Shown here: positions 45,791 through 56,817 of the stretch, in pieces | Layout of the letters: every line of letters begins with the position of its first letter | Position numbering within the stretch: the stretch's first letter is position 1 | Assembly (NCBI GenBank): GCA_022826945.1 | Contig: JAJDTY010000042.1 | Location: 20,195 to 84,194, forward strand | Length of the DNA stretch: 64,000 nucleotides | Source: Candidatus Binatia bacterium | GTDB lineage: Bacteria; Desulfobacterota; Binatia; Bin18 | Direction of reading: 5' to 3' | Program-made: the position numbers and the translations under genes | Notes under the pieces: model-generated | Seen by the model: only the letters and a program-made list of their open reading frames with translations | Databases searched by the model: none | Told to the model about the DNA's origin: nothing

Positions 45791-47072
45791 AAGCCGTCCG
45801 GCGGGTCAAAACGGTCAGTCCGACTCTTCCGGCGCTGCTCGGGCGACGCCCTCCATCCAGCTCGCGTATATTGGACCGGACGGACAAATTTTTGTGCGCC
45901 GCTTCCCGTCAGACACGACCCACCAGCTCACCTGGAGTTGGCAGGACCAGCAAGCGCAGTACCCTCCGCAGGGCCCCCCGGACCCGGAGCCGCAGCCTGC
46001 TCCACCCTCCATGACCTATTCCTGGCCAACTTGGTCGCCGGACAGTCAACAACTCGCCTGCTTTGCCCGGCAGGGTGAGGACGGACCGGCCAGCGTGTAT
46101 ACGGTTGCCGCCGATGGCGTGGAGTCCTGGGAGCGGGCCAACCTGGGGCAAGGTGCTCCGATTTATGGCAACTGGTCACCCCAGGCGGACATGTTTACCG
46201 TCCTGGTGCAGCGCGGCGACCGTCAGCTTTCGTTAGAAGCGATTGGTATAGCCCAGCCCGGCAAGACCCGCACCCTGCTCACCGGTGCACCGCTCTTCTG
46301 GTCATGGGCTCCGCAGGGGCAGCTTGTGGCGGCGCATGTGGGCGACAACGAAACCGGGCGGGTTGTGCTGCTTGAGGCCGCAACAGGAAGCATTGTACGG
46401 GAGGTCAGCACCGGTCCGGGGACGTTCCGCGTTCCAGTCTGGTCCCCAGACGGTGAGTTGCTCACCTATGTGGAACGGGGGGCCGACGGCGGCCAGACCT
46501 TACGCCTGTTCGATATCCAGAGCGGCAAGAGCGCTCCTGTGAGTCAGGCCGGCGGCATGACCGCAGCACTGTGGTCCCCGGACGGGCAGGCGTTGGTCTT
46601 TAGTAGTACCCAACGCCAGAACTCACTACTCTCTCCCGCACTGCATCTGCTCGACCTGTCCACCGGCCAGACTACGACCCTGCTTGAAACGCCGGTCGCG
46701 GGATTCCTGTGGGCTCCACAGGGGACTCACTTGGTCTATCTGAGTGTAGACGTACAGCACAGTCAGCTCAGGTGGCATCGATATGACCGAACAACGGGAG
46801 AAAGCCAGGAATTGATCCGGTTTCTACCCAGCAGGGAGCAAACGCTCCAGTTCTCATTTTTTGACCAGTATGCCTGCTCTCACCCTTTACTCGCGCCGGA
46901 CGGGACTCTGCTGACATTTACCGGCCATCTTCCCGACGCAGCTGCGCAACCGGCCACAACCGCACCCACGGTCTACACCCTGCCCCTCACGCCCCCCTTT
47001 ACGCCGCAGGCCATCGCTTCGGGCTCCTTTGCCTGTTGGAATCTGCGAACAACGCCCTCCCCAACGGCTTGA
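45783..47072 (+). CDS. Beta-propeller protein with TolB/PD40 repeats
   Basis: 429 aa, no signal peptide, so cytoplasmic unless exported by another route. At least five PD40-type blades: TWSPDSQQLACFA, NWSPQADMFTVLV, VWSPDGELLTYVE, LWSPDGQALVFSS and FLWAPQGTHLVYLS, each with the WSPDG-type turn. No enzymatic motif. GTG start inside the Smr gene, so coupled to it. Protein-interaction scaffold is the most that can be said. Confidence 0.85.
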   Translation: MSESRPAGQNGQSDSSGAARATPSIQLAYIGPDGQIFVRRFPSDTTHQLTWSWQDQQAQYPPQGPPDPEPQPAPPSMTYSWPTWSPDSQQLACFARQGEDGPASVYTVAADGVESWERANLGQGAPIYGNWSPQADMFTVLVQRGDRQLSLEAIGIAQPGKTRTLLTGAPLFWSWAPQGQLVAAHVGDNETGRVVLLEAATGSIVREVSTGPGTFRVPVWSPDGELLTYVERGADGGQTLRLFDIQSGKSAPVSQAGGMTAALWSPDGQALVFSSTQRQNSLLSPALHLLDLSTGQTTTLLETPVAGFLWAPQGTHLVYLSVDVQHSQLRWHRYDRTTGESQELIRFLPSREQTLQFSFFDQYACSHPLLAPDGTLLTFTGHLPDAAAQPATTAPTVYTLPLTPPFTPQAIASGSFACWNLRTTPSPTA

Positions 47073-47127
47073 ACCCTTCCACATTTGCTCTTCGGGTCTT
47101 CCATAGTCACCCTACACTGGTTGTGCT

Positions 47128-47823
47128 ATGTCTGTATCGCCGGAAACAGACATGGCAGCCGTACAGATTCTCCCCTCGATTCTCTCTGCCGACTTTCGGT
47201 GTCTCGGACAACAGATTGCCGAGGTCGAGCAGGCCGGCGCGGACCGTATCCACGTCGATGTAATGGATGGCCGTTTTGTGCCCAACATCACTATTGGTCC
47301 GCTGGTTGTCGAGGCCGCCCGCAAGAGCACCAGCCTGCCGCTCGATGTCCACTTGATGATTGTTGAGCCCGAGCGATATCTGGCCGATTTCGCCAGCGCC
47401 GGCGCGGATATCATCCTGGTGCATCAGGAAGCCTGCCCGCATCTGCATCGCACTGTTGAGCAGATTAAACAGCTCGACAAGCAAGCCGGGGTCGTGCTCA
47501 ACCCCAGCACCCCAATTACCAGCCTCGAAGAAGTGATCGACCTTCTCGATCAGGTGCTCATCATGAGCGTGAATCCCGGTTTTGGCGGGCAGCGCTTTAT
47601 TGGTTCAAGCACCCAGAAAGTCCGTCGCCTCCAGCGGCTGTTGCAGGAACGCGGAGCCCAGGCGGCGATTGAGATTGACGGCGGCATTGATCCGACCACG
47701 GCTCCGGCGGTTGTGGCTGCGGGAGCCTCTCTGCTGGTGGCCGGTTCCGCCGTTTTTGGCGCACCGGGTGGCCCAGGCGAGGGCGTACGGCGGCTGCGCG
47801 CCAGCCTCTCACAGGAGCCGTAG
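47128..47823 (+). CDS. rpe: Ribulose-phosphate 3-epimerase
   Basis: Interconverts ribulose 5-phosphate and xylulose 5-phosphate in the pentose phosphate and Calvin cycles. 231 aa TIM barrel. Seen: [27 protein letters not shown] with catalytic Asp and metal His, [25 protein letters not shown] (phosphate loop) and [11 protein letters not shown] with the second catalytic Asp. An internal ATG at 47152 is an equally good start and closer to the family N terminus. Convergent with the S1-domain gene. No other pentose-phosphate gene is near. Confidence 0.96.
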   Translation: MSVSPETDMAAVQILPSILSADFRCLGQQIAEVEQAGADRIHVDVMDGRFVPNITIGPLVVEAARKSTSLPLDVHLMIVEPERYLADFASAGADIILVHQEACPHLHRTVEQIKQLDKQAGVVLNPSTPITSLEEVIDLLDQVLIMSVNPGFGGQRFIGSSTQKVRRLQRLLQERGAQAAIEIDGGIDPTTAPAVVAAGASLLVAGSAVFGAPGGPGEGVRRLRASLSQEP

Positions 47824-47845
47824 ACCGGGCGTTCGCCGACGCTGC

Positions 47846-49291
47846 CTATTTTTTCCGTCTGCTCTGCTGCAACAGATCGCCCAGGCTGAGCCCAAACCCC
47901 TGCCGTTGCTGGCTTGAAGCCAGATACGCCTGGGTTTCCGCCTGCTCTTCATGGGCGCGCACCTTGGTGCGAGACAGGCGGATGCGTCTCCCTCCTTCTT
48001 CGACCGCCAGGACGGCAACCTTCACCTCGGTGCCGGACGGAAACTCTTTGCGGTGGTCGGTTCCACGTGGCGTTCCCATCTCCGCATTGGGAATCAGGCC
48101 GGTCTGCCCAGGGCCGAGCCGGACAAATACCCCGAACGACTCGACCCGCTCGACCGTGCCGGTGAGGATCGTACCTTGTGTCAGGTCCAGTTCCTCGGCG
48201 TGATCGCCTGGAGCGAGCCCCTCTGGGGCTAGGGCCAGGGCAATCCGCCGCTCCTTGAGGTCAATCGAGAGGATGAGCACGGTCACTTCCTGGTTGGTCG
48301 CGGTCGCCTCTTTGATCGAGCCCTGTTGGCTGCGGGGGATTTCGCTCAGGTGCAGCAACCCGTCAACACCGGGGAGCAGTTCGACAAAGACGCCGAAGTC
48401 CGTCATCCGAATTAGACGGCCGGTCACCACCTGGCGTTCACGCAGTTGCGCCCCGGCTGTGCTCCAGGGATCGTCTTCCAGGGCTTTCAGGCTCAGCCCG
48501 ACCTTGCCGGTTTCTGCGTCAACGCTGAGCACTTTGACGGTGACCGCTTCGCCAACGCTCAGGTGGTCGGCCGGCCTTCCCAGCCGAGAGTAGCTGATCT
48601 CGGAGATATGCACCAATCCTTGTACGCCACCAAGGTCGATAAACGCGCCAAAATTGGTCAGCGAGGCCACCGTTCCCGGCAGGACCGCGTCCGGGACGAG
48701 TTTTTGCCGGGTCTCTTCTGCGGCGTGTTCGGCCTGTTCTTCGAGGAGGCGGCGGCGGGAAAGAACGATATTCCGCTCGCTGTACTGCGTAACATAGAAC
48801 TCGAAGGTCTGGTTGAGAAAGTCCTCCGGGGAATCGGGCCGGTGGAGGCTCATCTGAGAGAAAGGACAAAAGGCCCGCATCCCGGCGACCGTCACTTCGT
48901 AGCCTCCTTTGGTCTCCCGCGTGACGGTGCCTTCCACTGGTAAGGTGTTCTCCACGGCGAGGGCCAGACGCTGGCGAGCTTGCGCGCCCTTAAGCAGTTT
49001 ACGGGACAGCCGGAGTTCCCCCTCGGTTGAGAGTACGGTGGCTTCCACCTCGTCTCCAACTGCAACATCAAACTCACCCTGCTCATTTTCGAGTTCGGCC
49101 CGGTCAATAATCCCCTCTCCTTTATCTCGGACATCAATAAAGACACTATCCGCACTGATGAGGATGACTCGACCCTTCACCACCTGGCCACTGCTCAGCG
49201 CCGGTCCGGTCTGTTCCTGTTCGAGCAGGGCGGCAAAGCTCTCTTCAGACGTGGCCTCTTCAGGAGGCGGTTGTTCCGGCTTGTCGCTCAT
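47846..49291 (-). CDS. Protein with four S1 RNA-binding domains (RpsA-like)
   Basis: 481 aa from the ATG at 49291, preceded by AGGGAGAG; the frame is open to 49417. Four S1 domains: ~36-105 (GQVVKGRVILISADSVFID in part), ~122-190, ~208-278 (GTVASLTNFGAFIDLGGV), ~293-365 (GRLIRMTDFGVFVEL) and a further one ~385-450 (GTVERVESFGVFVRL); the second is weaker, so the count is four to five. It is shorter than canonical ribosomal S1, so it may be S1 or a translation/RNA-stability paralogue. Start lies 32 bases inside glnE, so glnE and this gene are coupled. Confidence 0.9.
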   Translation of the reverse strand: MSDKPEQPPPEEATSEESFAALLEQEQTGPALSSGQVVKGRVILISADSVFIDVRDKGEGIIDRAELENEQGEFDVAVGDEVEATVLSTEGELRLSRKLLKGAQARQRLALAVENTLPVEGTVTRETKGGYEVTVAGMRAFCPFSQMSLHRPDSPEDFLNQTFEFYVTQYSERNIVLSRRRLLEEQAEHAAEETRQKLVPDAVLPGTVASLTNFGAFIDLGGVQGLVHISEISYSRLGRPADHLSVGEAVTVKVLSVDAETGKVGLSLKALEDDPWSTAGAQLRERQVVTGRLIRMTDFGVFVELLPGVDGLLHLSEIPRSQQGSIKEATATNQEVTVLILSIDLKERRIALALAPEGLAPGDHAEELDLTQGTILTGTVERVESFGVFVRLGPGQTGLIPNAEMGTPRGTDHRKEFPSGTEVKVAVLAVEEGGRRIRLSRTKVRAHEEQAETQAYLASSQQRQGFGLSLGDLLQQSRRKK

Positions 49292-52200
49292 GCGGCTCTC
49301 CCTGTTCTCTCTCAAACAGACGACTATAACACGCCCGAATCGCTTCCCGCTGGCGGTGGTACTCGGCCAAAACACGCGAGCCGGCATCGGCTCCTTCGTA
49401 GCCCATTCGCCGGGCAAGGGACGTCAACTGCTCGGCATTCCGTTCAAGCGCCTCAACCGGCTGGTCCCGTTCAATCCGGAGTCGGTTCTCGAGCCGGCGC
49501 AAGAACTGGTAGCCGCGCTTGAGCAGCTGACTCTCTTCACGAGAGAGCACCTGACAAGCTCTCAGGGCGTCCAGGGTAGAAAGGGTATCCCTATGCCGCA
49601 ATGCAGGAAGACGGTGACCATAGCGCAGTTGCAGCATCTGCACAAGAAACTCGACATCGACCAGACCGCCCCGACCCGTCTTAATATTAAACCGCTCGCT
49701 CGTCTCGCCAGCCAACTCGGATTCCATCCGGCCACGCAGGCGCTGGATTTCAGCCACATCCGCGGCCCGAATGGGCTCGCTATAGACATAACGTTCAAAC
49801 AAGGCATTAACCCGGGCGGCCAAGCCAGGGTCTCCCGCCACGGCGCGTGCCTTAATGAGCGCTTGTCTTTCCCACAGTTGTGCCTGAGTCTGATGATAGC
49901 GGGTAAAAGCAGCTATCGAAGACACCAGGGAACCAGCGCGGCCGGAGGGCCGCAAACGGGTATCGATTGTATACACCGCGCCCTCACGCGTTTGGACTTG
50001 GAGCACGGAAATCAAGCGCTGGACCAGCTTGGCAAAGATTTCTTGTGCGGCGAGGTCTGACCCGTCCTGTCCGGTCGGAGAAGAGGCATCCGGCTCGTAC
50101 AGGAAGATGAGATCCAGGTCTGAATTATAGTTTAATTCGCGCGCACCCAGTTTTCCCATGCCCACAATAACAATCCGGCCGGGCAGGTCTGTCTGCCCTA
50201 ATTTCTCCAACAGCGCCGCGCGGGCGGTCTCATACGCTCCGTGGAGAGAGGCCTCCGCCAAGTATGACAGTTGGACGCTCACTGACGGGAAATCCAACTG
50301 TCCGTTGGTGTCGTTAATACCGATGCGCAGAAACTCCTCATGCCGATATTGACGCAGAATATCGAGGCGGTCCTCAAGCTCCGGAGCCCCCTGGATGCGA
50401 GCCATCAACTCGTCCCGCATTAGCTCTTGAGACTTGTACAGGTGGACCAGGTCAGCCCGGACCAGGCTGTCGAGCAGTTCCGGTCGGCGTAAAAAGATGC
50501 GGGACAGATAGGAACTGGTTCCGAACAGACCGATGAGCGTTCGGAGGGTGTGGGGATTCTCTCGCAAGAGGGATAAAAAGCTCGAGCGCGCACCGATCGA
50601 CGCGATCAAATCCGCCATGGAGGCTAGGGCCCGGTCAGGGTCCGCCGACCGACAGACTTCATGGAAGAGAGTTGGAGCCAGGGCGTACAATAGCTCGCGC
50701 CGTCTCGGCGGCGCCGGAGCATACGACGGACCGTCGTGCAGCAGACACAGACGTTCATACGTCTGGGTTAGTTCACGAAACCCAAGCTGTCCCAGACGCT
50801 GCTGTGTCCGTTCAGAATCGTGCAACTCGTCGAAGAGGGCGGCAATGGCGGCCTGCTCCTCAGTTTCGTCAGTCTCGGAACCGCTTTCGGGAACGTGAAA
50901 CAGAGAGCGAAAAATCGTGTGGACCGCCTGCGTATGATCCTGAAGGGTCGCCAGGAAGACGCTGAGCGCGTCTTGTGCGTCTTCGGTCCGATCTGCAATT
51001 CGCAGGCGACGCGCCAAGGCCCGCAGGTCGTCTTCAGAGCCAGGGAGCGTATGCGTTTGGCGGTCGTGTACCATTTGTATCTTGTGCTCGACCTGACGTA
51101 GAAAGCGGTAGGCCGCGGCCAGCGCATCCCGGTCTGTGGCAGCAAGATAGGCCCCCTCAACCAGACGGTTGAGAACTTCCAGGGTGTTCCGTCCCAAGAC
51201 GCGTGGGTCTTTTCCGGCATGGATGAGTTGCAGGACTTGGGTCACAAATTCGATTTCTCGTATCCCACCTCGCCCGAGCTTGACATTCAGCCGCTCCCGG
51301 TCGGTCCGATGCAGCGAGCGCTCAATCCGCATCTTCAATTCTTTGGTATCCTCAACCATGGTGAAATCGAGGTAGCGGCGCAGGATAAACGGTGCCACCT
51401 CACGCAAAAAGCGCTCGCCCAGAGCTTGCTCTCCGGCAATAGGGCGCGCTTTGAGCAGAGCCAACCGTTCCCAGGTCTGACCCCAGGATTCATAGTACAA
51501 CAACGTATTGGCGAGAGAATTGACAATCTGACCGTTCGTCCCATCCGGTCGCAAGCGGAGGTCAACCCGGAACACAAAGCCACCAGCGCCAGCGCTGCTG
51601 AGGGCCTGGGTGAGATGCTGGGCGAGTTCGGTAAAATAGGTCCGGGTGTCAATTTGGCCCTTTTTTCCGCCGGTTGTGAGGCCGGCGTCACATTCGTACA
51701 GATAGATGAGGTCGATGTCCGAACTAAAATTCAGCTCTTCTCCCCCGAGCTTGCCCATGCCGAACACCACGAAGGCAATCGGACGTTTTTCTCCTGCCTC
51801 TTCAACACAGGCCACACCGTAGTCTCGCTCCATTCTGGTCCGCGTGTATTCGTAGGCAATCTGGACCGCAGCGTCAGCCAGGGCGCTCAAATCCTGGGTT
51901 GTCTCTTCGAGAGAAGCGCGAGCGAGCAGGTCTCGCGTTCCAATCCGTAGATATTCGCGATTGCGGTAGGCGCGCAGCCCGCGTAAAAAATCGTCTTCCG
52001 GCAGATCGCACAGGAGAGATGAGCGGCATGCCTGGAGGTGGGCCGCGGTCGATTTTTTCGCGGCACCGCGATCGGTCAAAAAGACGGTTTCCCAGTCTTG
52101 TTCCTGCTGGATCAAGACATTCGAGAGGTGTTGACTTGCCCCCAAAAGAAACAGCAGGTCGTGGGAGAGCTCGACGGACTGGAGCACGGCTTCCGTCCCA

Positions 52201-52388
52201 GAGCCATGTTCCAGCAGGCGGCTCAGATTGACTGCAGCTAAAGAGGGGGCTGGAGCGTGAGCAACTCCGGCGACGATATGGGGCCAGCAGGCCGTCAGCC
52301 GTTCACGCAACGACAACAGGGGGCGAAGAATATCGGAGGAAATAGCCCCGGATGTGAATGCTGAACTGGCGTCAGACAGAGCAGGCAC
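49260..52388 (-). CDS. glnE: GlnE, glutamine synthetase adenylyltransferase / adenylyl-removing enzyme
   Basis: Switches glutamine synthetase off and on by AMP transfer to and phosphorolysis from a Tyr, under PII and glutamine control. 1042 aa with the two nucleotidyltransferase halves visible: FGMGKLGGEELNFSSDIDL near residue 208 (removing domain) and GMGKLGARELNYNSDLDL near 743 (adenylylating domain), each with the Asp pair. Helical regulatory regions follow each. GTG start at 52388. Together with glnD at 1689 and glnK at 54626 this completes the PII-GS control circuit inside the window, although glnA is not present. Confidence 0.96.
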   Translation of the reverse strand: MPALSDASSAFTSGAISSDILRPLLSLRERLTACWPHIVAGVAHAPAPSLAAVNLSRLLEHGSGTEAVLQSVELSHDLLFLLGASQHLSNVLIQQEQDWETVFLTDRGAAKKSTAAHLQACRSSLLCDLPEDDFLRGLRAYRNREYLRIGTRDLLARASLEETTQDLSALADAAVQIAYEYTRTRMERDYGVACVEEAGEKRPIAFVVFGMGKLGGEELNFSSDIDLIYLYECDAGLTTGGKKGQIDTRTYFTELAQHLTQALSSAGAGGFVFRVDLRLRPDGTNGQIVNSLANTLLYYESWGQTWERLALLKARPIAGEQALGERFLREVAPFILRRYLDFTMVEDTKELKMRIERSLHRTDRERLNVKLGRGGIREIEFVTQVLQLIHAGKDPRVLGRNTLEVLNRLVEGAYLAATDRDALAAAYRFLRQVEHKIQMVHDRQTHTLPGSEDDLRALARRLRIADRTEDAQDALSVFLATLQDHTQAVHTIFRSLFHVPESGSETDETEEQAAIAALFDELHDSERTQQRLGQLGFRELTQTYERLCLLHDGPSYAPAPPRRRELLYALAPTLFHEVCRSADPDRALASMADLIASIGARSSFLSLLRENPHTLRTLIGLFGTSSYLSRIFLRRPELLDSLVRADLVHLYKSQELMRDELMARIQGAPELEDRLDILRQYRHEEFLRIGINDTNGQLDFPSVSVQLSYLAEASLHGAYETARAALLEKLGQTDLPGRIVIVGMGKLGARELNYNSDLDLIFLYEPDASSPTGQDGSDLAAQEIFAKLVQRLISVLQVQTREGAVYTIDTRLRPSGRAGSLVSSIAAFTRYHQTQAQLWERQALIKARAVAGDPGLAARVNALFERYVYSEPIRAADVAEIQRLRGRMESELAGETSERFNIKTGRGGLVDVEFLVQMLQLRYGHRLPALRHRDTLSTLDALRACQVLSREESQLLKRGYQFLRRLENRLRIERDQPVEALERNAEQLTSLARRMGYEGADAGSRVLAEYHRQREAIRACYSRLFEREQGEPHERQAGTTAS

Positions 52389-52449
52389 TGTGTATTATGG
52401 CGGGGCACGCTGCCCGTACCCCGCCCTCTCTACGTCAGCAAATGGGCAG

Positions 52450-53055
52450 CTAGGCAGCCTTGGGGACGCTCAGGGTCTCACACGCGTCCAGCAGCCATTT
52501 AATGCTCGACATTTCGTCGTCAATAATGGTCCGCAGGAGTTCTTTGGTCTGCTGATCATCCTGAATCTGATCAATAGAATCGGTGAGCGGCTTTAAGATA
52601 GTCTCGGGGTCCTTGAGCAGGTCGGCAAGGGATTGGAGCTTTTCCACATCGCCCTTCTCTTTTGACGAGTAGAAAGGCATTTCTTTGTCCCGCCGCTCGG
52701 CTGGCACTGTGCACTGCGGGTCCCCACCCAGCTCGCGCAGCCGGGCTTCCAAGAGCTGGGCGTGGAAAGCCTCACGCTGCTGGACGGTCCGCAAGCCACC
52801 CCTCACACACGCCTCGTCACTGGCCTCAATCCAGCCGTTGAGATATTCCGCGGCAAAGTCCTCTCCGCACCGGAACTCATCCAGTAGGGCCAGAATCATG
52901 TCTTTCTCGGTGGCGTGACTCACCCCGTTGTAGGTATAGGTCGCTGCCCCGCCGTTGGACAATTCCTCCATCTGCTCTTCGAACAGCGCGTCCGAGATCA
53001 CGCCCTTGCGGTACGCCTTGAGAAGCTGGCGAACTTCAAAATCTGCATTTGGCAT
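52450..53055 (-). CDS. Ferritin-like protein, function unknown
   Basis: 201 aa, all-helical. Spaced carboxylate and His residues suggest a ferritin-like four-helix bundle: FAAEYLNGWIEAS, QREAFHAQLLEARLRELGG with an ExxH, and IIDDEMSSIKWLLDACE near the end. The second ExxH of a di-iron site is not obvious, so metal binding is uncertain. AAGGAGA precedes the ATG at 53055. It is divergent from the nitrogen-linked porin across 269 bases. Could be a rubrerythrin relative or a non-metal helical protein. Confidence 0.5.
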   Translation of the reverse strand: MPNADFEVRQLLKAYRKGVISDALFEEQMEELSNGGAATYTYNGVSHATEKDMILALLDEFRCGEDFAAEYLNGWIEASDEACVRGGLRTVQQREAFHAQLLEARLRELGGDPQCTVPAERRDKEMPFYSSKEKGDVEKLQSLADLLKDPETILKPLTDSIDQIQDDQQTKELLRTIIDDEMSSIKWLLDACETLSVPKAA

Positions 53056-53166
53056 GGTGTTCTCCTTTCAGTCTTTTCCCATAAGATACACGACACATAG
53101 CAGACATGCCGGGGGCTGTGTCAACTTCGTCTGTTCAGAGTTTAGGCAGCCTGGTCGGCAACTGCT

Positions 53167-53197
53167 GCTCTTCTGGGCATTCTCCTGCCCCAAGAGC
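53167..53197. promoter_or_regulatory. Imperfect dyad upstream of the sigma-54 promoter
   Basis: GCTCTT...GGGCA (53167-53179) and TGCCC...AAGAGC (53186-53197) form an inverted repeat, arms of eleven matching bases interrupted by one or two. Its 46-base distance upstream of the -24 box suits an enhancer-binding-protein site. An A run, not a T run, follows on the plus strand, so it is not a terminator of an upstream plus-strand gene. Confidence 0.35.
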
Positions 53198-53241
53198 AAA
53201 AAAACTGCCTGATTTCTCTCGGCTTTCTCTAGTTGTGGAAT

Positions 53242-53257
53242 TGGCATCAGCTTTGCT
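53242..53257 (+). promoter_or_regulatory. Sigma-54 (-24/-12) promoter of porin-glnK
   Basis: TGGCATCAGCTTTGCT matches the consensus TGGCAC-N5-TTGCW with GG at 53243-53244 and GC at 53255-53256, exactly 12 apart. It predicts a start near 53268 and a 57-base leader before the ATG at 53325. Confidence 0.7.
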
Positions 53258-53324
53258 GCCTGATAAATGTACCGCAAATGTTCCAACAGAATCCAAGGAA
53301 CATATTTTATCTAGGGGGTAGTGC

Positions 53325-54964
<1,640 letters not shown>

Positions 54965-54977
54965 TCAGAACGACAAC

Positions 54978-55137
54978 AATGGGTAAACGTGCCAACATCT
55001 GCATGTCTGCTGAAGGGCGCGTTTACTCATTCCCTGCCGGGGCTCTGATGTTGTGAGGGCAATATCGCAAGGAGCATCAGTAGGACAGCCAAGAGTATCG
55101 AGAAATAACAGCAATCGAAATAGCATTCTCGATACTC
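54978..55137 (+). ncRNA. Three-stem structured spacer between glnK and amtB (candidate cis-regulatory RNA)
   Basis: Three consecutive hairpins. P1: AATGGGTAAACGTGCC (54978-54993) with GGCGCGTTTACTCATT (55016-55031), 16 pairs including two G-U, 22-base loop. P2: CTGATG-TTGTGA (55045-55056) with TCGCAA (55065-55070) and CATCAG (55075-55080), 8-base loop, four-base bulge. P3: GAGTATCGAGAA (55093-55104) with TTCTCGATACTC (55126-55137), 12 perfect pairs, 21-base loop. TGCTG in the P1 loop could pair with CAGCA in the P3 loop. No T tract follows any stem. Pairing was done by eye; RNA function is inferred. Confidence 0.5.
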
Positions 55138-55207
55138 CAACGGGGCAATACGGGGCATCTCGACTCACGTGGAAGGCAATGACATTGCACGACATAAGGA
55201 GGTTGGG

Positions 55208-56647
55208 ATGAAACGTTTATTCGCTTTGGGATCGCTCGCTACGCTGGGCATCGGGCTGCTGGCACCGCTCGCCTTTGCCGAGGATGCGCCACAGTACAAG
55301 GACTACGCCGAATTTGCCGCTTCACAGGGCTTTGCCCTGTTTACCGCCCATAATTTATGGATGATGATCGCCGCGGCCCTGGTGTTCATCATGCACCTAG
55401 GCTTTGCCTCCCTCGAATCCGGTCTGACCCAGTCCAAGAACACGGTCAATATTCTCTTTAAAAACACCTTTGTCATCTGCATTGGGTTACTGACTTACGC
55501 GCTGTGCGGCTTCAACCTGATGTATCCCGGATTTGCGGAGGACTCTGCCGGTTGGCTGGCCTTTGCCGGGTTTGGCGTTGAGGTGACGGATGAAGTGGCC
55601 TCACAGACCAGTCTGTACAGTGAGGGCTATACCTATTGGACCGACTTTCTCTTTCAGGCCATGTTTGCGGCAACCGCAGCAACCATTGTCTCTGGCGCGG
55701 TTGCAGAGCGCATAAAATTATCCTCTTTCATGGTTTTTGCAACCATTTTTGTCGCCATTTCGTATCCCATCACCGGCAGTTGGAAATGGGGCGCGGGCTG
55801 GCTGGATATGATGGAAACGCCCTTTTATGACTTTGCCGGCTCAACCATTGTCCACTCGGTGGGTGGTTGGGGAGCCTTGGCCGGCGCCATACTGCTGGGG
55901 CCCCGGATGGGGAAGTATATGGAAGACGGCCGTATTCGACCCATCTTGCCCAGCAATATGCCGCTCGCCGCCATTGGCGTCTTCCTGCTATGGCTGGGTT
56001 GGTTTGGATTTAATGGTGGCTCCGTCCTTTCGGGTGACCCCAATCTCGTGTCCTTAACCCTGGTCACCACCTGTATTGCCGCCGCAGCCGGCGGGCTTGG
56101 AGCGATGTTTACCTCCTGGGTCATCCTCCAAAAACCGGACCTGTCCATGGCCTTAAACGGTATTCTGGCCGGATTAGTTGGCATTACTGCCGGTGCCGAT
56201 CAAATGGCGGCGATGTCCGCCACGCTGATCGGGCTGATTGCCGGTGCGATTGTGGTCGGCTCGGTCCTGTTCTTTGACAAGATGAAGATCGACGATCCGG
56301 TTGGGGCCATCTCTGTCCACCTCGTGTGTGGCATCTGGGGAACCCTGGCTGTCGGCATTTTCGGCAACTTGGCCAGTAGTGCGCAGCTCGTCAGTCAGAT
56401 CGTCGGTATCGTGGCCATTGGCATCTTTACTTTTACGTTTGCCTTTATCCTGTTCAGTCTCATCAAGGCGACCATGGGGCTCCGGGTCTCGCCGGACGAA
56501 GAGTCCGAGGGCCTGGATGTTGGTGAACATGGTAATGTGGCCTACGGTGCCTCGCAGTTGTTCTCCCCTGGTTCAACCCTGGGGATGAGCAGCCAGCGCG
56601 CAATGCGGGCGGAACCCGTTCCGCATCTCAGCACCGAGGAAGCCTAA
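55208..56647 (+). CDS. amtB: AmtB ammonium transporter
   Basis: Inner-membrane trimeric channel for ammonium, closed by PII. 479 aa from the ATG at 55208, which follows AAGGAGG. Signal peptide (LFALGSLATLGIGLLAPLAFA), then eleven or so membrane spans. Family landmarks: MHLGFASLESGLTQSKNTVN in part, DFAGSTIVHSVGGWGALAGA with the twin-His region's first His in IVHSVGG, GWFGFNGGS, and the second His in ISVHLVCGIWGTLAVG. The last ~60 residues form a cytoplasmic tail. Separated from glnK by the structured spacer; a 28-base palindrome follows it. Confidence 0.95.
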   Translation: MKRLFALGSLATLGIGLLAPLAFAEDAPQYKDYAEFAASQGFALFTAHNLWMMIAAALVFIMHLGFASLESGLTQSKNTVNILFKNTFVICIGLLTYALCGFNLMYPGFAEDSAGWLAFAGFGVEVTDEVASQTSLYSEGYTYWTDFLFQAMFAATAATIVSGAVAERIKLSSFMVFATIFVAISYPITGSWKWGAGWLDMMETPFYDFAGSTIVHSVGGWGALAGAILLGPRMGKYMEDGRIRPILPSNMPLAAIGVFLLWLGWFGFNGGSVLSGDPNLVSLTLVTTCIAAAAGGLGAMFTSWVILQKPDLSMALNGILAGLVGITAGADQMAAMSATLIGLIAGAIVVGSVLFFDKMKIDDPVGAISVHLVCGIWGTLAVGIFGNLASSAQLVSQIVGIVAIGIFTFTFAFILFSLIKATMGLRVSPDEESEGLDVGEHGNVAYGASQLFSPGSTLGMSSQRAMRAEPVPHLSTEEA

Positions 56648-56655
56648 TTAGATAA

Positions 56656-56683
56656 AGCCGGGCGGGCAGCTGCCCGCCCGGCT
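56656..56683. terminator. 28-base perfect GC palindrome after amtB
   Basis: AGCCGGGCGGGCAG followed at once by its reverse complement (56656-56683), nine bases after the amtB stop. As RNA it forms a very stable hairpin. There is no T run, so it may act as a processing or stabilising end, or as a weak terminator. Confidence 0.6.
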
Positions 56684-56817
56684 CCGCTCCAATAATCAGC
56701 CTGTGGGGATATGGATTACACACTCGGTTCTATTGAGAGCGTCGCTATGACACAAAGGATTCGGCCCCACGTTTCGACACAGCCACGCTCTCTTCAGACT
56801 CTCCGCTGAGCATCACG

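Noticed and set aside
55174..55189. AGGCAATGACATTGCA as a -24/-12 promoter directly before amtB
   Set aside because: The GG-GC spacing is right, but it predicts a start near 55200, inside the amtB ribosome site, leaving about eight bases of leader.
54965..55195. 76-codon minus-strand frame in the glnK-amtB spacer
   Set aside because: Its codons coincide with the inverted repeats, there is no ribosome site, and it is antisense to an operon gap.
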